39,374 nucleotides of DNA from Bacillota bacterium (GTDB taxonomy: Bacteria; Macinerneyibacteriota; Macinerneyibacteria; Macinerneyibacteriales; DSCS01): NCBI GenBank assembly GCA_011048995.1, contig DSCS01000052.1, positions 1 to 39,374 on the forward strand, read 5' to 3'. A program made the translations under genes and the position numbers. Of the stretch, positions 1 through 9,036 are shown piece by piece. Position 1 is the stretch's first letter, and each line of letters starts with the position of its first letter. Under the pieces are notes generated by a model. The model was given only the letters and a program-made list of their open reading frames with translations, did no database searches and was not told where the DNA came from.

Positions 1-138
1 ATCATTATTCTGAAACTGCAGAACAGAGCCCTGAAGTCCGATATCGAAAAAATTCTTCAAATGGACAATATAAGGAAATGGGCCTATCAAAATAAATTGA
101 CTGAAAAATGGGAGGAGCGGCGCGTTGAATCCCCGTAA
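1..138 (+). CDS. ftsL: FtsL-like division protein, 3' end only
   Basis: The window opens inside a reading frame that runs from base 1 to a TAA at 136-138 and gives 45 residues. The visible part is a charged heptad-like helix (LKLQNRALKSDIEKIL) followed by DNIRKWAYQNKL, which resembles the periplasmic coiled coil and tail of FtsL. FtsL is a small bitopic protein that joins FtsB and FtsQ and activates FtsWI. Its position directly before ftsI is the usual place of ftsL in dcw clusters. The frame overlaps the ftsI start by 14 nt. The transmembrane segment and start lie outside the window, and short coiled coils are weak evidence, so the call rests partly on context. Confidence 0.6.
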   Translation: MIILKLQNRALKSDIEKILQMDNIRKWAYQNKLTEKWEERRVESP

Positions 139-1783
139 AGGAATTCATTACGGAAAAATCCTGTTTGCCCTGGCATGTGCCGGGTATTTGATTATTGCTG
201 TCCGTCTCCTGAATATTCAAGTCTTCCAAAATAAGGAATCCCGGGCTTTGACAGAGACCCGCTATCAGAATGTGGTCGAAAATGCCTTGGCATCTGAGCG
301 CCGGTTTCAGCCTTTAAGAGGGAACATCTATTCCAAAAACGGCCATCTCCTGGCTACGACACTTTACCGGTATCGAATTTTTGCCGACGGTTCTCTGATA
401 GAGCCTCATGAAAAGGAAAGGACATTGCGTTTATTAAGCGAAGTGGCCGGAAAGGAGATAAAACGGATTTCAGCGGGAATTGAGAATAAATCGCGTTATA
501 TTCCCGTGATCCGGCGGCTGGACCCGGGAAAAGCAGAAAGTGTCAGGGAAAAAAATGAAAGCCGGGGCCTCTTTTTCAGAATGGATGATCCGGTACGTTT
601 CTATCCTTCCGACACTTTGGGGGCCCATGTGTTAGGATATGTCAATTATGCCGGGCAATCAACAGGGGTTGAGAAAGCCTTTGACATGGTTTTAAGCGGA
701 ATCGATGTCACCGATATCCATGAGCTGCCTGCTGACGGGGCTGATGTCGTGTTGACAATAGATACAAATATTCAGTATTTCTTAGAAGAGGCTTTACGTT
801 GGGGATATGAGCAATTCAGTCCGCTTTCTGTTTCCGGCGTGATCATGGATCCGGCAACAGGGGAGATTTTGGCCATGGGCAGTTATCCTTCTTTCGACCC
901 TAACCGTTTTTATGATTACGCGGAAAGTGACAGGATCATAAACAGGGCTATCGCCCATTCTTTCGAACCGGGGTCGAGTTTCAAGCTTGTAGCCTTGGCG
1001 GCCTCTTTGGAGGAAAAGATCGTGACAGAAGAGAGTGTGATCGATTGTGAGGGAGGAGAGATCAATTATAAGGGTGAATTTATCAGAGACACCATGACCA
1101 ATAAAAAATTGACATTCCCTGAAGTCTTTCAGCGCTCAAGCAATGTAGGTGTCATCAAACTGGCTGACAGGCTGGGAAAAGAAAAGCTCTATTATTACGC
1201 AAAATTATTCGGGTTTACCGAAAAAAAATCGTTGGAGCTGCCCAGTGAAGCTATGTGTCGGATCAAAGATGTCAGACAATGGGTTCCCGCCGAATTAGGC
1301 ACATTTTCAATCGGCTATGGTATGTCCGTTAATTTATTAAGGCTGACAGCCGCCTATGCCGTGCCGGCAAACGGGGGTGTACTTCCCGAGCTCCATATTA
1401 TTAGCCGTGTCGATTACCCATACAGTGATTCTTACCATATCAAGCCTGTTACCATCCGACGTGTTCTTGATAAAAAGACAGCTGAACGCGTCAGAGATAT
1501 TCTGAGAAGTGTTGTTGAGAAAGGGCTGCAGGACAAAGCCAGCCCTCGGGGAGTGGCCGTTGCCGGGAAAACGGGGACGGCCACAAAATTCGATTCTGTT
1601 AAGAGAAAATATGACAGGAAAAGAGTTGTGGGGACCTTCGTGGGGTTTTTCCCGGCCGACAGGCCTCAATATGTGATGGGTATTATGGTCGATGAGCCTG
1701 CCGGAGGCGGGTATGCCTCGCAGTTTGTGGTTCCCGTCTTTAAGCGGGCGGCTGAGAATGTCGCCAGGTACAGTGGGTTATGA
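125..1783 (+). CDS. ftsI: Class B penicillin-binding protein (FtsI/PBP3-type transpeptidase)
   Basis: Septal peptidoglycan D,D-transpeptidase that works with FtsW in the divisome, anchored in the inner membrane with a periplasmic catalytic domain. The 552-residue protein has one N-terminal membrane segment (about 11-30), a dimerisation-domain motif RGNIYSKNG near residue 65, and all three penicillin-binding motifs: SSFK (S284 nucleophile, K287), SSN (338-340) and KTGT (482-485). No PASTA domain follows, unlike many SpoVD/PBP2x proteins. The start is a TTG at 125, supported by GGAGGAG at 111-117 seven bases upstream. The stop overlaps the murF ATG (ATGA). Family assignment is firm. The ftsI name follows from motif set plus dcw position. 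Confidence 0.95.
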   Translation: MNPRKGIHYGKILFALACAGYLIIAVRLLNIQVFQNKESRALTETRYQNVVENALASERRFQPLRGNIYSKNGHLLATTLYRYRIFADGSLIEPHEKERTLRLLSEVAGKEIKRISAGIENKSRYIPVIRRLDPGKAESVREKNESRGLFFRMDDPVRFYPSDTLGAHVLGYVNYAGQSTGVEKAFDMVLSGIDVTDIHELPADGADVVLTIDTNIQYFLEEALRWGYEQFSPLSVSGVIMDPATGEILAMGSYPSFDPNRFYDYAESDRIINRAIAHSFEPGSSFKLVALAASLEEKIVTEESVIDCEGGEINYKGEFIRDTMTNKKLTFPEVFQRSSNVGVIKLADRLGKEKLYYYAKLFGFTEKKSLELPSEAMCRIKDVRQWVPAELGTFSIGYGMSVNLLRLTAAYAVPANGGVLPELHIISRVDYPYSDSYHIKPVTIRRVLDKKTAERVRDILRSVVEKGLQDKASPRGVAVAGKTGTATKFDSVKRKYDRKRVVGTFVGFFPADRPQYVMGIMVDEPAGGGYASQFVVPVFKRAAENVARYSGL

Positions 1784-3123
1784 CAACACGCTTTATTGAT
1801 TATTCTGCTGTTTACCATACCGGACGTGTCGGGCGTTGGGACCGTTATCCTTCTTTTTCCGGGGCGGTCCTGGATTCAAGAAAAGTCTCTCCGGGCATGC
1901 TTTTTATTGCCCGCAAAGGAGCTCATACAGACGGGAATCTCTTTATTAATGATGCAGTGTCCCGGGGAGCCGCTTTTGTGATTGCCGAGAACATCTCCTT
2001 CACCGAAAAAGAATTATCCGTTCCCGTGCTTTTGACCGATGATCCGGTAAAGACATTATTGGACCTTGTCTCTTCTCTCCGGGGCCTGATCGCTCATCAG
2101 CGTATTGTCGCTGTTACGGGCTCATTCGGAAAAACAAGCACAAAAGATTATATACACGGGGCTCTCTCTCTCCTCTATAAGACAGGAAAGACAGAAGGCA
2201 ATTTGAATACCGAGTGGGGGGTACCGCTGACCTATCTGAATAATATGGACAGGGAAGTCCTCGTAATGGAGATGGGGATGGACCGTTTCGGAGATATCGG
2301 GATCTTAGCTGAGGCCGTGAAGCCTGATATCGGCGTTATTACTAATATCGCCCCTGTGCATATGGAATTCATGAAGACCATCGACTTTGTTTATCGGGGG
2401 AAAACAGAATTATTTAAAAAAATGGATGAAAAATCTTTCAAATTAATATGCGGAGATGACCCTGTTCTGGCCAGGGCCCGGGATGAGTTCAGCCATATCT
2501 TTTCCTATGGGGAAACAAAGGGCAACGATTATCGTATTGCGCGTATTGAACCCGGGAAGGGACAGGTTGCCTTTTGTGTCAATGAAGAGTCATATACCGT
2601 TCCTGCCTGGTCTGTCCATTTTGCCCAAAATGCTGCAGCGGCTGTGGCTGTGGCCTTGAACATGGGAGCCTTACCCCGCGAGATCAAAGAGGGATTAAGC
2701 CGTTGTATGCTGAGCCCGGGGAGATTATCTGTAACGGAGACACCGGAAAGGGTTCTTATTGACGACACATACAACTCTTCTCCGGCGGCTTTAAAGGCGG
2801 TTATCACAGAGGCCGGAGAGCGGTATGGGAGCCTGCGTAAGCTTTTTTGCCTGGGAGACATGCTGGAATTAGGGGAGGAAAGCGGACGTTACCATAAAGA
2901 GGCCCTGGACCTTTGTTCTGGCCTGACCCGCGCCCACGCCTTGCTTCTGGGCCCTGAGTTCTACCGCTGGAAAGAAGAGTTTCCTCAATTTGAGTTTTTT
3001 ATGGGGCGCAAGGATTATTCTGACCGGTTGAATGCAGTAAAAAAGCAATACCGGGTGATTGTCGTAAAGGGCTCACGCGGTTTGAAAATGGAAGAATTCT
3101 TAGAGGAGCTGAAGGGAGAATAA
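1780..3123 (+). CDS. murF: UDP-MurNAc-tripeptide--D-Ala-D-Ala ligase
   Basis: Cytoplasmic Mur ligase that adds D-Ala-D-Ala to the UDP-MurNAc tripeptide, the last soluble step of peptidoglycan precursor synthesis. The 447-residue protein has an N-terminal substrate domain with the MurF/MurE-like DSRKVSPGMLFIA motif, an ATP P-loop TGSFGKTS at 113-120 (canonical is TGSNGKTT), and the NTEWGVPLT segment typical of MurF. DDTYNSSPAAL in the C-terminal part is also characteristic of MurF and helps exclude MurE. The start overlaps the ftsI stop as ATGA. No murE precedes it, although the two are usually adjacent. Confidence 0.95.
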   Translation: MTTRFIDYSAVYHTGRVGRWDRYPSFSGAVLDSRKVSPGMLFIARKGAHTDGNLFINDAVSRGAAFVIAENISFTEKELSVPVLLTDDPVKTLLDLVSSLRGLIAHQRIVAVTGSFGKTSTKDYIHGALSLLYKTGKTEGNLNTEWGVPLTYLNNMDREVLVMEMGMDRFGDIGILAEAVKPDIGVITNIAPVHMEFMKTIDFVYRGKTELFKKMDEKSFKLICGDDPVLARARDEFSHIFSYGETKGNDYRIARIEPGKGQVAFCVNEESYTVPAWSVHFAQNAAAAVAVALNMGALPREIKEGLSRCMLSPGRLSVTETPERVLIDDTYNSSPAALKAVITEAGERYGSLRKLFCLGDMLELGEESGRYHKEALDLCSGLTRAHALLLGPEFYRWKEEFPQFEFFMGRKDYSDRLNAVKKQYRVIVVKGSRGLKMEEFLEELKGE

Positions 3124-3124
3124 T

Positions 3125-4210
3125 ATGCTCTATCATATTTTTATGCCTTTGATCAAGTATTTCGCCGGCTTTAATGTATTCCGTTATATCACCTTCCGGT
3201 CGGCGTATGCATTGATTACGGCTCTTGTTATCAGTTTCTTTTTCGGCCCGCTGATCATCCGTTTTCTTAAAAAAATCAATTTTTCACATATCCGTGAATA
3301 TGTTCCTGAAACGCATCAAAAAAAAGCGGGAACACCGACCATGGGCGGATTACTGATCCTGATTTCCATTATTGTTTCTACGCTTTTATGGGCGGATATA
3401 AAGAACCCTTATGTCCTTATTGCTTTGGGGACCGTTCTCTGGCTGGGAGCCCTTGGCTTTTTGGATGATTATCTGAAAATCACCAAAAAGAACCCCGAAG
3501 GCGTTATCGCCCGCTATAAACTGATCATTCAAGGGACTTTGGGCCTGGCTGTCGGTGCTGTTCTTTACTTCTTTCCCCAGGATGCCGCTTTGCGGGGTTC
3601 CATCGCTGTTCCCTTTGTAAAAGATGTTTTTTTGGATCTGGGACTGATCTATATTCCTTTTGTCATGCTGGTGATAATGGCAACATCGAACGCTGTCAAC
3701 CTGACCGACGGGCTGGACGGACTGGCCATCGGAAATGTCGGGCTTGCTATTTCTGCTTTTGCCCTGATAGCTTATGTGACAGGGCATACACAATTTGCCG
3801 ATTATCTGAATATTCCGTTTCTTCCGGGAACAGGGGAATTAACCGTCTTTGCCATGGCCATTGTCGGGGCAGCTTTAGGGTTTCTCTGGTTTAATGCTTA
3901 TCCTGCCTCTGTTTTTATGGGTGATGTCGGATCTCTCCCTTTAGGAGGAGCCCTGGCGATTATTGCGATTCTTATCAAAAGGGAGATCCTCATCCTTATC
4001 ATCGGCGGGGTTTTTGTGATGGAGGCGCTTTCTGTTCTGCTGCAGGTCGCCTATTTCAAAAAAACAGGGGGGAAGCGCCTCTTTTTGCGGGCGCCGATAC
4101 ATCATCATTTTGAGATTTTAGGGTGGAGTGAAAATAAGGTAACGGTTCGTTTTTGGATTATGGGTATAATGTTGGCGCTGTTGGGGTTAAGTACTCTTAA
4201 ACTGCAATAG
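3125..4210 (+). CDS. mraY: Phospho-MurNAc-pentapeptide transferase
   Basis: Integral inner-membrane enzyme that transfers phospho-MurNAc-pentapeptide to undecaprenyl phosphate to make lipid I. The 361-residue protein is hydrophobic throughout with about ten membrane segments. It carries the family signatures: HQKKAGTPTMGG at 64-75, an early DDYLK aspartate pair, NLTDGLDG at 192-199 with D195 and D198, and a histidine triplet H326-H328 in APIHHHFE. Length matches the family (about 360). It starts one base after the murF stop, with a GGGAG ribosome-binding site inside the end of murF. Confidence 0.97.
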   Translation: MLYHIFMPLIKYFAGFNVFRYITFRSAYALITALVISFFFGPLIIRFLKKINFSHIREYVPETHQKKAGTPTMGGLLILISIIVSTLLWADIKNPYVLIALGTVLWLGALGFLDDYLKITKKNPEGVIARYKLIIQGTLGLAVGAVLYFFPQDAALRGSIAVPFVKDVFLDLGLIYIPFVMLVIMATSNAVNLTDGLDGLAIGNVGLAISAFALIAYVTGHTQFADYLNIPFLPGTGELTVFAMAIVGAALGFLWFNAYPASVFMGDVGSLPLGGALAIIAILIKREILILIIGGVFVMEALSVLLQVAYFKKTGGKRLFLRAPIHHHFEILGWSENKVTVRFWIMGIMLALLGLSTLKLQ

Positions 4211-4221
4211 GAGTGTGCGGA

Positions 4222-5580
4222 GTGAATCGGGACGGAGTTTTAATCATCGGTTTGGGAGTCAGCGGTTTAGCCGCGGCTCGATTAGCCCGTAAAAAGAAAA
4301 TGACTGTCTACGTGACCGAACACCGCAGGCATGCCGCCAATGAGGAGCGCTTTCGCGAGTTGGAACAGCTTGGTATTCCCTTTGAAACAGAGAATACGCA
4401 ACGCTTTTTCCCTTTATGCCGCCAGGCTGTCTTGTCACCCGGAATCCCGGTTTCGTCTCCTTATATCCGTGAGGTGAAAGAGCATATGGCCCTGATCGGG
4501 GAATTAGAGTTTGCTTTTCAAAATATGGCTCCCGGCAAGACAATTATCGCAGTAACGGGGACAAACGGAAAATCAACGACAGTGCGCCTGATTCAGGCTC
4601 TTTTAGAGGGGCAGGGCTATACGGCTGCTTCTGTGGGAAACATCGGACTTCCGCTTTCCGACTACTTCGACGGGCCGGAAGAGTTTTTGGTTTGTGAAGT
4701 CTCTTCTTATCAGTTGGAGACCATTGTGACCTTTAAGCCGCAAACAGCGGTGATCACCAATATTACCCCCGATCATTTAGACCGTTATGAGAACTCGTTT
4801 GAGCGTTATTTCAAAACCAAGCTTAGGATTGCAGAAAACATGGATTCTTCAGGCCGGCTGGTTCTGAACGGCGAAGACGATCGACTGAAAAAGGCTGCAT
4901 CCGATTATGCGCCTCGAACCTTCCTCTTCCGCCTTGAAGGACTGAAAGAACAGGGAACTACTGTCACAAAGGGTTATATCTGTTATCAGGACGGCAGTGC
5001 TCAAGAAAAAATTCTTCGTGTGAAAGATCTGGCTTTGCCGGGAAGACATAATTTAGAAAATGCTTTAGCTGCCGTAACGGCGGTCATGCCCTTTGTCCGA
5101 TCGCAGAAACGGCTGTCTCAAAGTCTGGCGGATTTCCCGGGGATTGAACATCGCCTGGAACAGGTCTGTGAGATCAACGGCATCCTCTTTGTCAATGACT
5201 CTAAGGGGACGAATGTCGACTCGACACGGAAGGCCTTGACAGCTTTTCCGGGTAAAAAGGTGGTATTAATACTCGGCGGAGATGATGCCAAAAAAAGCGA
5301 TTTTTCTCCTTTAATCCCTTTGATCAGGAAGAATTGCGCTTCCGTTATCCTCTTGGGAGAGACGACTCCGAGGATCGCGCCGCTTTTAGAGAAAGAAAAA
5401 GTGGCTTTTGTGAAAACCGGAAGCATGAAAGAGGCTGTGGACAGGGGTTTTAAAGCAGCCCGGAAGGGGGAGATCGTTTTGCTCTCCCCGGCGGCAGCCA
5501 GTTTTGATCTCTATAGCGATTTTGAAGAGCGGGGAAGAGATTTTAAGGAAAAAGTCTTTCAGCTGGGGGAATGTGTATGA
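4222..5580 (+). CDS. murD: UDP-MurNAc-L-alanine--D-glutamate ligase
   Basis: Cytoplasmic Mur ligase that adds D-glutamate to UDP-MurNAc-L-Ala. An N-terminal Rossmann-like GLGVSGLAAA motif, the ATP P-loop TGTNGKST (about residue 113 from this start), the EVSSYQLE segment and NDSKGTNVDST in the C-terminal domain all fit MurD. I place the start at the GTG at 4222 because AGGAG at 4209-4213 lies eight bases before it. An upstream in-frame GTG at 4213 would have no spacing from that site. The stop overlaps the ftsW start. About 452 residues, close to the usual MurD length. Confidence 0.95.
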   Translation: MNRDGVLIIGLGVSGLAAARLARKKKMTVYVTEHRRHAANEERFRELEQLGIPFETENTQRFFPLCRQAVLSPGIPVSSPYIREVKEHMALIGELEFAFQNMAPGKTIIAVTGTNGKSTTVRLIQALLEGQGYTAASVGNIGLPLSDYFDGPEEFLVCEVSSYQLETIVTFKPQTAVITNITPDHLDRYENSFERYFKTKLRIAENMDSSGRLVLNGEDDRLKKAASDYAPRTFLFRLEGLKEQGTTVTKGYICYQDGSAQEKILRVKDLALPGRHNLENALAAVTAVMPFVRSQKRLSQSLADFPGIEHRLEQVCEINGILFVNDSKGTNVDSTRKALTAFPGKKVVLILGGDDAKKSDFSPLIPLIRKNCASVILLGETTPRIAPLLEKEKVAFVKTGSMKEAVDRGFKAARKGEIVLLSPAAASFDLYSDFEERGRDFKEKVFQLGECV

Positions 5581-6695
5581 TGAAGAGGCCGAAAGCCGTT
5601 GTCATCGATATGAAGGTCATTCTTGCAGCGTTTTATGTCTTTTCTGTCCTGGCGATGTGGACGGCAAGTGTGACGCCGGCCATGCGGAATACCGGTAACC
5701 CTCTTTTCTTTTTCAAAAGACATTTGGTAGCGGCGGCTGTGGGGTTAGTGATCTATTTCCTCTGTTCCCGGCTTGTATTAAAACGGCTTTTGCCTTTGAC
5801 TCCCTGGCTGCATTTATTCTCACTTCTTTTATTGTTTGCCGTTTTCCTGCCCCGATTGGGCGTTGAGATAAACGGGGCCCGGCGATGGATTGATATCGGC
5901 TTTTTGCGTTTTCAACCGTCAGAATGGGCCAAGTTGACGCTGATCCTCTATCTGACCGCTTCGTTCCACAAAGAAGCCGGAGGATACAGGAGGCTCGGAG
6001 ATCACTTTTCGCTGAACAACTACCCTCTTCTGATGACAGCGGTGACGGCGCTGCTTATCTTTGCAGGGAATGACTTTTCGACGTCGATTGTGATTTTGGT
6101 TCTTTACGGGATCATTTATTTCGTATCGGGCCGTAATCCCAAAGCGGTGATGTTCTGGGCCTCCTCAGCTTTACTGACAGGCCTTCTTGTTGTTTTGCGG
6201 GGAGGCGGATTCCGGAGCGGACGGCTGGACTCCTGGCTTAATTATCTCTTTCACGGAGGCCCCCCGGCCTATCAGTTACGTCACTCCATCGCCGCTTTTC
6301 AGATGGGCGGCTATTTCGGACGGGGTTTCGGTTCCGGGGCCTATAAGAGCCTTTTGCCTGAAGCGCATACGGACTTTGTTTTTGCCGTTATCGGGGAGGA
6401 GATGGGTTTTGTCTTCATTTTGGGGCTCATTGCCCTCTATTTGATCATGTTTTATAAACTCATCCGGCTTTCGGATGAGTCAAAACATGACTATGAGCGT
6501 TATTTTCTGCTGTTAACGGGATCCCTTTTCGCTTTTCAATCGATTATTAATATGGGTGTTACGGTCGGGCTTTTCCCGGTCACCGGGATGACATTGCCGT
6601 TGATCAGCTATGGCCGGACTTCTTTTCTTATTTTTATGGCTCTTTTGGGCATGGTGCGCAGCATTGAAAAAGATATTATGCGGAGGATAGCATGA
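5577..6695 (+). CDS. ftsW: FtsW-type SEDS peptidoglycan glycosyltransferase
   Basis: Polytopic inner-membrane SEDS protein that polymerises lipid II at the septum, paired with the FtsI transpeptidase. About ten membrane segments are visible. SEDS signatures include NGARRWIDIG, LRFQPSEWAKL, the YQLRHSIAAFQMGG stretch, GRGFGSGAYKSLLPEAHTDFVF with the acidic residue of the extracellular loop, and IGEEMGF. GMTLPLISYGRTS near the end is also typical. I place the start at ATG 5577, which overlaps the murD stop as ATGA and lies six bases after GGGGGA (5565-5570). An in-frame ATG at 5571 would abut that site. RodA is the close alternative; location in the dcw cluster favours FtsW. Confidence 0.93.
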   Translation: MMKRPKAVVIDMKVILAAFYVFSVLAMWTASVTPAMRNTGNPLFFFKRHLVAAAVGLVIYFLCSRLVLKRLLPLTPWLHLFSLLLLFAVFLPRLGVEINGARRWIDIGFLRFQPSEWAKLTLILYLTASFHKEAGGYRRLGDHFSLNNYPLLMTAVTALLIFAGNDFSTSIVILVLYGIIYFVSGRNPKAVMFWASSALLTGLLVVLRGGGFRSGRLDSWLNYLFHGGPPAYQLRHSIAAFQMGGYFGRGFGSGAYKSLLPEAHTDFVFAVIGEEMGFVFILGLIALYLIMFYKLIRLSDESKHDYERYFLLLTGSLFAFQSIINMGVTVGLFPVTGMTLPLISYGRTSFLIFMALLGMVRSIEKDIMRRIA

Positions 6696-7705
6696 AAGTC
6701 CTTATTGTTGCGGGAGGAACAGGCGGGCATATTTATCCGGGAATGGCACTGGGTAAGACAATCACGGAAAAAAACGCCGAAGTGCTTTATGCTGGAACAA
6801 TTCATCGCATGGAAGCCTCTCTTTTTGAGAAAGAGAAACTGCCGTTCCGGGGGTTCCCTCTTTACCGTCCCGGAGAAAAGGGGTTGAAGTTTTTATGCAA
6901 TGGGTGGACCTTTTTCACAATCAGAAGATGGCTGCAGAAAGAGGGGTTTGATGCGGTGATCTGCGCAGGAGGATATATCAGTTTCTATTTCGGCCTTGCA
7001 GCGAGACTTTCAAAAATCCCCCTTTATCTTCTGGAACAGAATGTGATTCCCGGCCGGGTGACCCGGCTTTTGGCTCCTCACGCGGCCAAGGTCTTTGTTT
7101 CTTTTGAAGAGAGCCTCTCCTATTTCAAAAAGGAAAAAGCGCTTTGGACGGGAAACCCTGTCCGAAAGAAGATTCTCAATGTCTGTCCCCGGGGGAAAAG
7201 CCTTACAATACTCGGCGGAAGCCTCGGCGCAAGGGCTTTGAATGAAGCCGTATTGATTATGGAACAGAGCGGAGTTTTAAAGGCGTTCGATTATCCTGTT
7301 TTGTGGATAACGGGGGAGCGTGATTATGAAAAGATCGCTGCAGCGGTGCATGAGCGCCCCGGGCTTCATCTGATTCCCTATTGTCATCATATGGAAGAGA
7401 TCTATGCCGAGACGGCCTGGGTTGTCTCCCGTGCGGGAGCCACTGTATTGGCAGAATTAAAGGCTTTACAATTACCGGGAGTATTGGTGCCGTATCCTTA
7501 TGCCAAAGATAATCATCAAAAAGCTAATGCGGACGCTATGATGCAGAATGGATCCTATCGTGTTGTGGAAGAAGGGGAGTCTTTCGGTTGCCGTCTGGCC
7601 CGGGCCATGGAAGAAATAACTGCCGGCTTATCAAAACCAGGCCCCTTTTCTCCAATGCCGCGAAGCAGGGACGCTTCTGAGCGCATAGCGGAGGCCCTAT
7701 TATGA
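6692..7705 (+). CDS. murG: UDP-GlcNAc:lipid I N-acetylglucosaminyltransferase
   Basis: Peripheral inner-membrane GT28 glycosyltransferase that converts lipid I to lipid II. The N-terminal GGTGGHIYPG loop, a LEQNVIPGRVTR segment, the GGSLGARALNE nucleotide-binding loop and SRAGATVLAEL in the C-terminal domain are MurG signatures. At 337 residues it is slightly shorter than E. coli MurG (355). The start ATG overlaps the ftsW stop (ATGA) behind CGGAGGA at 6681-6687. It sits in the conserved ftsW-murG-murC order. Confidence 0.96.
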   Translation: MKVLIVAGGTGGHIYPGMALGKTITEKNAEVLYAGTIHRMEASLFEKEKLPFRGFPLYRPGEKGLKFLCNGWTFFTIRRWLQKEGFDAVICAGGYISFYFGLAARLSKIPLYLLEQNVIPGRVTRLLAPHAAKVFVSFEESLSYFKKEKALWTGNPVRKKILNVCPRGKSLTILGGSLGARALNEAVLIMEQSGVLKAFDYPVLWITGERDYEKIAAAVHERPGLHLIPYCHHMEEIYAETAWVVSRAGATVLAELKALQLPGVLVPYPYAKDNHQKANADAMMQNGSYRVVEEGESFGCRLARAMEEITAGLSKPGPFSPMPRSRDASERIAEALL

Positions 7706-9036
7706 AGATTCATTTTATCGGGATCGGAGGGATCGGAATGAGCGCCTTGGGCGATATTTGTCTGGAATTAGGCTATGAAGTCTCAGGCTCTGATCTGAAA
7801 GCCAATGAAAGGACAGAAGCGCTGCAGAGCCGCGGGGCGAAATTTTTTGCCGGGCATCAAGCCTCAAACATTCCTGCAGGCTGCCGTACGGTGGTCTTTT
7901 CCAATGCTGTAAAACCCGATAACCCTGAGATACGGGAAGCACTCAAAAAAGGAGCGTCTCTTTTATCAAGAGGAGCGTTTTTGAACCAGCTTTTCGAAAT
8001 AAAAGAAACATTCGGTGTTGTGGGAAGTCATGGAAAAACCACAACAGCTTCTTTTGCCGCTTCGGCACTGATGTCCCTTGACGATACAGCTTCTTATTAT
8101 ATCGGGGGTATCTTAAAACAGACCGGCCGGAACGGCCATTGGGGAGAAGGGGCGTTGGCTGTGATAGAGTTGGATGAAAGTGACGGCTCCTTTTTGTCAT
8201 TTCGAAAGGGGAAAGGGGCTTTAATCACAAATATTGAATGGGAACATGTGGATTATTACCCTTCTGAAAAGGATTATAAAGATGCTTTTGCAGAGTTTGC
8301 CCGCTCCTTTTCGGGCCCCCTCTTCATAGGAGAAAGCGCGTTTGAATCCCTCAAAACAGAGATGACTAAGGGAGAAGATGTGCTCACTGTGGGGCTTTCA
8401 AAAGGAGAGTGCCGTCCACAAACATGGGGGAATGACTTTTTTGTTGCAGACGGACACAGATGCAATCTCAAAAAGCAGGGCGCTCATATGGTCTTTGATG
8501 CTTTTTTAGCCTATACCGCTTTGACAGAGACAGGGTGCGACAAGAACGCCGTTATCCGGGGATTGGAAGCGTATGAAGGGACAGGACGGCGAATGGAACT
8601 GCTGGCCAGCGTTAAGGGAATTTCTCTTTATGATGATTATGGACATCATCCCGGAGAGATCGAAGCTGTGTTGAAATCATTTGGCAGAGATATGCAGACG
8701 ATGGTTTTATTTCAGCCGCATCGGTATAGCCGTTTCGAGCGCTTTTACAAGCGCTTTGTGGATTTATTCTCTTCCTATGGGGATTATATTATTGTTTTGC
8801 CTGTCTATGCGGCGTCAGAACAGATGACCGGAGGACCGCAGAGTCCCGCCTTCGTCCATGAATTAGAGCAAACAAGGGAAAATGTCTTCTATGCCGGCTG
8901 TCCTGAGGAGGCATACCATCTCATGAAGGCATATCTTTCTTCGCCCATGAGGCTTATCTCCTTCGGCGCCGGAGACGGGAATGCTGTCGTAAAACGATTA
9001 GCTGCCGAATTAAGGGAGGGGACATGGCCTATGTAA
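7702..9036 (+). CDS. murC: UDP-MurNAc--L-alanine ligase
   Basis: First Mur ligase, adding L-alanine to UDP-MurNAc in the cytoplasm. The 444-residue protein begins with the nucleotide-binding loop GIGGIGMSAL (7-16), has the ATP P-loop GSHGKTTT (108-115), ELDESDGSF, and the YDDYGHHPGEIEAVL motif characteristic of MurC/Mpl. LFQPHRYSRFE follows. It overlaps murG by ATGA. No murB or ddl follows, whereas many dcw clusters place them here. The recycling ligase Mpl is the main alternative, but the position between murG and ftsQ favours MurC. Confidence 0.95.
   Translation: MKIHFIGIGGIGMSALGDICLELGYEVSGSDLKANERTEALQSRGAKFFAGHQASNIPAGCRTVVFSNAVKPDNPEIREALKKGASLLSRGAFLNQLFEIKETFGVVGSHGKTTTASFAASALMSLDDTASYYIGGILKQTGRNGHWGEGALAVIELDESDGSFLSFRKGKGALITNIEWEHVDYYPSEKDYKDAFAEFARSFSGPLFIGESAFESLKTEMTKGEDVLTVGLSKGECRPQTWGNDFFVADGHRCNLKKQGAHMVFDAFLAYTALTETGCDKNAVIRGLEAYEGTGRRMELLASVKGISLYDDYGHHPGEIEAVLKSFGRDMQTMVLFQPHRYSRFERFYKRFVDLFSSYGDYIIVLPVYAASEQMTGGPQSPAFVHELEQTRENVFYAGCPEEAYHLMKAYLSSPMRLISFGAGDGNAVVKRLAAELREGTWPM

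Noticed and set aside
4213-4221. GTG 4213 as the murD start
   Set aside because: The only ribosome-binding site (4209-4213) overlaps it; GTG 4222 has proper spacing.
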